Made by a program: the position numbers and the translations under genes | Shown here: piece after piece, positions 59,695-64,000 of the stretch | How positions within the stretch are numbered: position 1 is the stretch's first letter | Layout: every line of letters begins with the position of its first letter | Notes under the pieces: generated by a model | What the model saw: the letters and a program-made list of their open reading frames with translations, nothing else | Told to the model about the DNA's origin: nothing | Databases searched by the model: none | Assembly (NCBI RefSeq): GCF_002812805.1 | Contig: NZ_NMUM01000009.1 | Location: 96,789 to 160,788 of the forward strand | DNA from: Microbacterium lacus | GTDB taxonomy: Bacteria > Actinomycetota > Actinomycetes > Actinomycetales > Microbacteriaceae | Direction of reading: 5' to 3' | DNA: 64,000 bases

Positions 59695-60582
59695 TCAGAC
59701 GCGGTTGCCCATGCCCATGCGGGCGAGCGCCACGGACTCGAGGATCTGAACGACGTTGTAGAGGATGAGTGCGGCCCCGGTCACGAGGACCACAGCGGTC
59801 CAGACGGCCGAGAACTGTGCCCCCGAGATGTAACCACCCACGGCGCCGCCGATGCCGCCGCCGACGGCGAGCCACTCGGCGAGCAGGGCCCCCGTGATCG
59901 CGCCGGGCACCGAGATGCGGACGGCGGCGAAGAACTCGGGCAGCGAGCTCGGCAGGGCGACTTTGCGGAGACGGGTCCACGACGATCCGCCGTAGACCGT
60001 GACGAGATCGTTCATCTGGGGCGAGGCCGACTTGAGGCCGAACACGATGTTCACAAGTGCGGGGAACAGCACCACGATTCCGCCGATCACCGCGACCGAG
60101 GCGAACTCACGCCCGAAGATCAGGATGATGACGGGCGCCATCGCGACGAGCGGCACCGAACGCAGCAGCATCGCCATGGGCATGAGCGCGTGCTCAACGC
60201 CCTTGCTGAGCTGGAAGATCATCGCGACGACGAGGGCCACCACGAGGCCGGCGATGAACCCGACGACCGAGTGTCCGAGAGTCACCCAGAGCTGGCCGAA
60301 AAGCTGTTCGCGGTTCGCCTCGGAATTCGGCATGGTGAAGAGGAAGTTCCAGACATCCACCGGTCCCTTGCCGACGTACGGCGAGATCTGGAAGGCCCAG
60401 AGCGATCCGACCCAGATCACCAGGACGGCGACGATCGTGAGAAGGAACGTCAGGACGCTGCGCCCGAGCGCCCGGAGCGTGGCGCTGCGCGTCTCGCGGC
60501 GGATCTCGGCGTTCAGCTTGGCGGTCTGTTCTGCTTCGGAGACCGCCGCCACGGTCGGCGGCTCGGTGATGAGCGTGCTCAT
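59695..60582 (-). CDS. ABC transporter permease (SsuC/ThiX-type), second permease
   Basis: A 295-residue permease with about six hydrophobic segments. SVLTFLLTIVAVLVIWVGSLW is the first helix. The conserved coupling region is LVTVYGGSSWTRLRKVALPS followed by SLPEFFAAVRISVPGAIT. It is one of two related permeases of the transporter, probably forming a heterodimer. Its ATG (60582) overlaps the previous permease stop by four bases. Substrate is inferred only from neighbours. Confidence 0.9.
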   Translation of the reverse strand: MSTLITEPPTVAAVSEAEQTAKLNAEIRRETRSATLRALGRSVLTFLLTIVAVLVIWVGSLWAFQISPYVGKGPVDVWNFLFTMPNSEANREQLFGQLWVTLGHSVVGFIAGLVVALVVAMIFQLSKGVEHALMPMAMLLRSVPLVAMAPVIILIFGREFASVAVIGGIVVLFPALVNIVFGLKSASPQMNDLVTVYGGSSWTRLRKVALPSSLPEFFAAVRISVPGAITGALLAEWLAVGGGIGGAVGGYISGAQFSAVWTAVVLVTGAALILYNVVQILESVALARMGMGNRV

Positions 60583-61430
60583 TTCGACACTCCCTTCGAC
60601 CAGGGTGCGATGGCTCGGGCGACGAGGCCCAGCAGGCCGTAACCCAGGAGGGCGACAGCGCCGGAAACGAGGGCGATATCCCACACGCGGGGTGAGTTGA
60701 GCGCCTGTTGCGCCGCGATCATCGCGGGGCCGACGCCGACCGTGATCTTGCCGAAGAACTCACCGAGCACGGCGCCGAGGAAGGCCGCCGGAACCGCGAT
60801 CTGGAGCGCGTTCAGGATGGACGGAAGGGACGCGATCAGGCGCACCTTGCGCAGTTGCGTCAGCCGCGACCCGCCGTACACGGTGATCAGGTCGAGGCTG
60901 GCCTTGTCGGCCGCTTTCAACCCGAGCAGCGCACCGACAACGGTCGTGAAGAAGCAGCTGAGCGCCGCGAGGAAGATCGCGGTGGTCGAGGGCTGACCCG
61001 ACGTCGGGATCGGCACGATGACCGTGAGCAGAAGACCCAGGGCGACGATCGGGATGCAGTAGGTGATGATCGCGATCTGCATCACGACGCCCTCGAGCCG
61101 GGGGATGATCAGCACAAGCGCCGACAGCACCAGGGCGAGGCCGTTGCCCCACAGGTATCCGATCCCCGCCTCGGCGAGGGTCACCCCGAAGTTCCGGACG
61201 TAGAAGTTCCAGCCGGTGTTGAAGAACTCCATCAACACCTGAGGAGGTGTCGGGATCGCCTGCACCCCGCCCGGACCGACGTTCGAGAAAACGGTCGCTG
61301 CCAGGATCCACCACAGCGCGATGATTCCGACGACACCGATGAGTCCGGTGACCCACGCGGGAAGTTTGACGTCCTCCCACTGGATCGTGCGGGGCTTGGT
61401 AGCCTCCGGCGGCGCGACGCTAGTGGTCAT
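60579..61430 (-). CDS. ABC transporter permease (SsuC/ThiX-type), first permease
   Basis: A 283-residue permease with about six hydrophobic segments ([19 protein letters not shown] first). The coupling loop [20 protein letters not shown] and [20 protein letters not shown] parallels the second permease, so the pair arose by duplication. It is translated from an ATG at 61430 with GGGAGG upstream, just inside the end of the ATPase gene. It would form the channel with the second permease. Confidence 0.9.
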   Translation of the reverse strand: MTTSVAPPEATKPRTIQWEDVKLPAWVTGLIGVVGIIALWWILAATVFSNVGPGGVQAIPTPPQVLMEFFNTGWNFYVRNFGVTLAEAGIGYLWGNGLALVLSALVLIIPRLEGVVMQIAIITYCIPIVALGLLLTVIVPIPTSGQPSTTAIFLAALSCFFTTVVGALLGLKAADKASLDLITVYGGSRLTQLRKVRLIASLPSILNALQIAVPAAFLGAVLGEFFGKITVGVGPAMIAAQQALNSPRVWDIALVSGAVALLGYGLLGLVARAIAPWSKGVSK

Positions 61431-62244
61431 CCGCCGCGGCGCCTCCCACGCCGAAGAGCAACTCGGACGCCTGGTCCACATACGCGTGGAACTCGGGCGT
61501 GCGCATCATCTCGGGTGTCCGCGGACGCGGCAGGTCGATCGTCATGACCTCTTTGATGCGACCGGGACGCGGGCTCATGACGGCTACCTGGTCGGACAGG
61601 AAGATCGCCTCCGAGATGCCGTGCGTCACGAGCAGCGTGGTGGCGGGCTTCTCGGTCCAGATGCGGAGCAACTCGAGGTTGAGCTTCTGCCGCGTCATGT
61701 CATCGAGGGCGCCGAACGGTTCGTCGAACAACAGCACCGATGGCTTCATGATGAGCGAGCGCGCGATCGATACGCGCTGGCGCATGCCGCCGGACAGCTG
61801 TGCGGGCTTCGCCTTCTCGAAGCCCGTCAGACCGACGAGGGCGATCATCTCTTTGACGTAGTCCTTGTCGACGGGCTTGCCCGCGACCTCGAACGGCAGC
61901 TGGATGTTCGACTGCACGCTCCGCCAAGGCAGAAGAGCCGAGTCCTGGAAAGCGATACCCAGCTCGTTACCCTTCCGGAGCTCTTTGGGGCTCTTGCCAT
62001 CGACGCGCGTCGTGCCACTCGTGGCATCCTCGAGTCCCGCCAGAATGCGCAGGATGGTCGACTTGCCGCAGCCCGACGGCCCGAGCAGGGCGAGGAAGGT
62101 GCCCTGATCGGTGTGCAGGTTGGCGTCCTGCAGCGCGACGACGGTCTTGCGACCCACGCTGAAGACTTTGTTCAGTCCGGTGATCTGCAGGCCGGTGCCC
62201 AGGCTTGTCGCCTGGGCACCGGTCTGGGTGGCCGTTTCGGTCAC
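61420..62244 (-). CDS. ABC transporter ATP-binding protein (TauB/SsuB type)
   Basis: A 274-residue ATPase of the nitrate/taurine/pyrimidine subfamily. Walker [14 protein letters not shown]-loop [13 protein letters not shown], signature [17 protein letters not shown] and Walker [13 protein letters not shown] are all present. The D-loop and H-loop ([14 protein letters not shown]) are intact. It uses GTG at 62244. It sits between the substrate-binding gene and the first permease. Confidence 0.93.
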   Translation of the reverse strand: MTETATQTGAQATSLGTGLQITGLNKVFSVGRKTVVALQDANLHTDQGTFLALLGPSGCGKSTILRILAGLEDATSGTTRVDGKSPKELRKGNELGIAFQDSALLPWRSVQSNIQLPFEVAGKPVDKDYVKEMIALVGLTGFEKAKPAQLSGGMRQRVSIARSLIMKPSVLLFDEPFGALDDMTRQKLNLELLRIWTEKPATTLLVTHGISEAIFLSDQVAVMSPRPGRIKEVMTIDLPRPRTPEMMRTPEFHAYVDQASELLFGVGGAAADDH

Positions 62245-62274
62245 AGTTGATATCTCTCGGTAGAGGTGAAGAAC

Positions 62275-63351
62275 TCAGCCCATGTAGGCGATGAGGTCCG
62301 GGTTCTCTTCGTAAACCTCGGCGAGCAGGCTCATGTCGAAGAGGTCGCCCGCTTCGATCATGATGCCGGCGCCCTCGAGGCTGCCGATGGTCGATGCCTG
62401 CAGGGCGTCGCTGATCGTGAAGATCCCGAACTCCTCGGTCTCGTCCGACACGATGAGCTCGTTCTGCGCGATCGCACCGGCGAGCGAGTTCTCGGGGTTC
62501 AGGTCGAGGTCGACGCCGTACTCTTCGACAGCGAGGCGCGAGCCCTCTTCGGGGTCGTTCAGCGCGTCGGTCCAGCCGCGGATCTCGGCGACGAGGAACG
62601 CCTTGAGCATCTCGCGGTTGTCGGCGATCTGCTCGTCGGTCACCGTGATCGTCTCGGCGACGAACGGCAGGCCGTTGTCGGCGAACGGCAGGTCCGTGGT
62701 ATCGAGACCCTGAGCGGCGACCGTGACCGACTCGTTGGTGATGTACGCCATGAATCCGTCGACCTCGCCGTTGACGAGGGGCGCCGGGTCGTACTGAACC
62801 GGGACGATCGTCAGCTCGGACGGGTCGATGTCGTTCGCCGCGAGCAGCGCGTTGAAGAGCGTGGTGTTCGAGTCCTGCACGCCGATGCGCTTGCCCTTGA
62901 GGTCGTCGACGGTGGCGATATCGCCCCCATCGGCGAGCGAGAGGATCGTGAAGGGGTTGGCCTGGAACGTTGCGCCGATGATCTTGAGGGGGGCACCCTC
63001 GTTGGCGACGGCCGCGCCGACCGAGATCGAGTCGCTCAGGGCGACGTCGGCGGTGCCGCTGACGAGCTCGGCGACACCGGTCGAGGGACCGGGGACCAGG
63101 TTGACCGACGAGAAGCCGGCCTCTTCGTAGTAGCCCTTCGAGTCGGCGAAGTACTCGCCCGCGAACTCCTCGTTGAGGATCCAGCTGAGCTGGAGGGTCA
63201 GGTCGCCGAAGCCCTCTTCGCCGGCGGGCGATTCGGAGGCGTCGGAGCCGCTGCCACTGGAGCAGGCGGTCAGGGCGAGAGCTGCGACGGCGACGCTCGC
63301 GCCGGCGACGGCGAGGCGGCGGCTGCGGGAGGAATTGAAGCGGAATGTCAT
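62275..63351 (-). CDS. ABC substrate-binding lipoprotein (NMT1/THI5-like)
   Basis: A 358-residue NMT1/THI5-type binding protein. The lipobox is ALALTACSSGSG. LQLSWILNEEFAGEYFADSKG starts the fold, a motif seen in pyrimidine, taurine and riboflavin-type transporters. GEVDGFMAYITNESV and IGVQDSNTTLFNALLAAND are further conserved parts. With a deaminase and a xanthine-type hydroxylase beside it, a purine base is a likely ligand, though pyrimidine is possible. ATG 63351 has GGAGA upstream. A palindrome at 63458-63474 may control its promoter. Confidence 0.9.
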   Translation of the reverse strand: MTFRFNSSRSRRLAVAGASVAVAALALTACSSGSGSDASESPAGEEGFGDLTLQLSWILNEEFAGEYFADSKGYYEEAGFSSVNLVPGPSTGVAELVSGTADVALSDSISVGAAVANEGAPLKIIGATFQANPFTILSLADGGDIATVDDLKGKRIGVQDSNTTLFNALLAANDIDPSELTIVPVQYDPAPLVNGEVDGFMAYITNESVTVAAQGLDTTDLPFADNGLPFVAETITVTDEQIADNREMLKAFLVAEIRGWTDALNDPEEGSRLAVEEYGVDLDLNPENSLAGAIAQNELIVSDETEEFGIFTISDALQASTIGSLEGAGIMIEAGDLFDMSLLAEVYEENPDLIAYMG

Positions 63352-63457
63352 GTGCTGTGTCTCCAGATTGGACGGGGTGGCACTCGGGTACATCGGCACG
63401 GTCAGAAAGCCTCGACCCTGCGCGATAAAGGTGACGCTATGGGATGTAGATTTCACG

Positions 63458-63474
63458 AACACTGGCGCAGTGTT
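63458..63474. promoter_or_regulatory. Perfect palindrome upstream of the ABC substrate-binding gene
   Basis: AACACTG-gcg-CAGTGTT (63458-63474) has 7-base arms, about 107 bases upstream of the ATG at 63351. It is a candidate operator for a regulator in the cluster, such as the XRE-cupin protein. Confidence 0.5.
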
Positions 63475-63596
63475 TCGTCGCCGTTACACCTGAGCGTGGA
63501 TGCGCCGGCCGGCCGGCTCAGTGGGGGTGTCGCCCGAGACGCGCGGCCATCGCGGGCAGGTCTGTGTGAACACGGACGGATGCCTCGGCGGCGAGC

Positions 63597-64000
63597 TGAA
63601 GCGCTCCAGGTTTTGTGCCGCTCCTATGCGGGTTGCGGCTCTCGGTTGAGGGTCGCGTAATGGGCTTGCTCGAACTCGGCGGGTGGGACGTAGCCGAGGC
63701 TCGAGTGAAGCCTACGAGTGTTGTACCAGTTGACCCAGCCGGCGGTCGCGAATTCGACGTCTGCGATGGTCCGATACGGCCCGTCGTGGAACACGGTCGT
63801 GCGGATGCACTCGGCCTTGTAGAGCCCGTTGATCGTCTCCATCAGCGCGTTATCGAACGCGTCGCCGACGGACCCGATCGAGGGTGCGATGCCATCGAGC
63901 GCCAGCTTCTCGGTGTAGGCCAGCGAGACGTATTGAGACCCGGCGTCCGAATGTGCCCGCAGCTGCTCGGGCTGGACCGGGTGCCCATCACGCGCTCGTT
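63597..64000 (-). mobile_element. IS3-family insertion sequence, right part, cut by window edge
   Basis: The transposase C-terminus plus its downstream terminal sequence. The probable terminus starts at 63597 (TGAAGCGCTCCAGGTTTTG), with the 5'-TG end expected for IS3 elements. The three bases before it (AGC, 63594-63596) may be one side of a target duplication, but the other end lies outside the window. Confidence 0.75.
63624..64000 (-). CDS. IS3 family transposase, C-terminal part
   Basis: The right end of an IS3-type transposase catalytic domain, 125 residues in window and open to the edge. HSDAGSQYVS contains the second Asp of the DDE triad. DAFDNALMETINGLYKAE contains the Glu. WYNTRRLHSSLGYVPP is the characteristic C-terminal motif. 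The upstream catalytic Asp and the OrfA part are outside the window. Intactness cannot be judged. Confidence 0.9.
   Translation of the reverse strand, partial: RARDGHPVQPEQLRAHSDAGSQYVSLAYTEKLALDGIAPSIGSVGDAFDNALMETINGLYKAECIRTTVFHDGPYRTIADVEFATAGWVNWYNTRRLHSSLGYVPPAEFEQAHYATLNREPQPA

Noticed and set aside
63352..63596. Riboswitch upstream of the NMT1-like binding protein
   Set aside because: No conserved riboswitch core was recognised; only a simple palindrome is visible.
1..64000. tRNA, rRNA or other structured RNA genes
   Set aside because: No cloverleaf-like or rRNA-like sequence was recognised on reading; absence is not proven without a covariance-model search.

Overview
This is a high-GC actinobacterial chromosome segment, most likely from the family Microbacteriaceae (Microbacterium or a close relative). 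The evidence is the GC-rich codon use, GTG starts and leaderless starts, plus an actinobacterial gene set: DUF3516 helicase, DUF3073, an Rv2578c-type radical SAM protein, a CebR-type cellobiose operon and DtxR-type iron boxes. The assignment rests on protein resemblance only. No rRNA, tRNA or CRISPR array was found.

Layout. 1-6.6 kb: the 5' part of a DEAH helicase, then an acetyltransferase, a pirin and an ECF-type vitamin/metal transporter (S, fused ATPases, T). 6.7-12.3 kb: a VanY-type carboxypeptidase, a radical SAM protein split by a full-length LAGLIDADG intein, and a DEAD-box RNA helicase with a long arginine-rich repeat tail. 12.6-19.2 kb: an aldose epimerase, a DUF998-like membrane protein, an RND exporter and a eukaryote-type topoisomerase IB. 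19.5-25.3 kb: small stress and regulatory genes (MerR/TipAS, DUF4097-PadR, UspA, DUF3073) and a DrrAB-like exporter. 25.4-28 kb: purF and purM. 29-35.9 kb: an iron-regulated heme uptake locus (large HtaA surface protein, HmuTUV). 36-40 kb: purD, purC, a TfoX-like and a VOC protein. 40-46 kb: a cellobiose operon with its LacI repressor and three operator copies. 46-47.2 kb: purS and purQ. 48-63.4 kb: a purine-catabolism region (MobA-like transferase, XdhC, nucleoside phosphorylase, xanthine-dehydrogenase-type oxidoreductase, LuxR-type regulator, formaldehyde dehydrogenase, HbpS-like protein, XRE-cupin regulator, adenine-deaminase-type enzyme, NMT1-like ABC transporter). The window ends inside an IS3-family insertion sequence.

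Themes. De novo purine synthesis genes (purM, purF, purD, purC, purS, purQ) are scattered as small units, several with apparently leaderless promoters, and lie on either side of the carbohydrate and heme loci. A separate cluster probably imports and degrades purines. Three similar DtxR-type boxes, two at the heme locus and one before the ECF ATPase gene, suggest that the ECF transporter belongs to the iron regulon.

The most notable items are the intein placed exactly at the third iron-sulfur cysteine of a radical SAM enzyme, a two-copy palindromic repeat family built on CGAAACACC, the candidate iron-regulated ECF transporter, the mirror-repeat HtaA protein, the histidine-kinase-like ATPase fused to a LuxR domain beside paired palindromes, and a recurring TANNNT-N6-start leaderless promoter layout.
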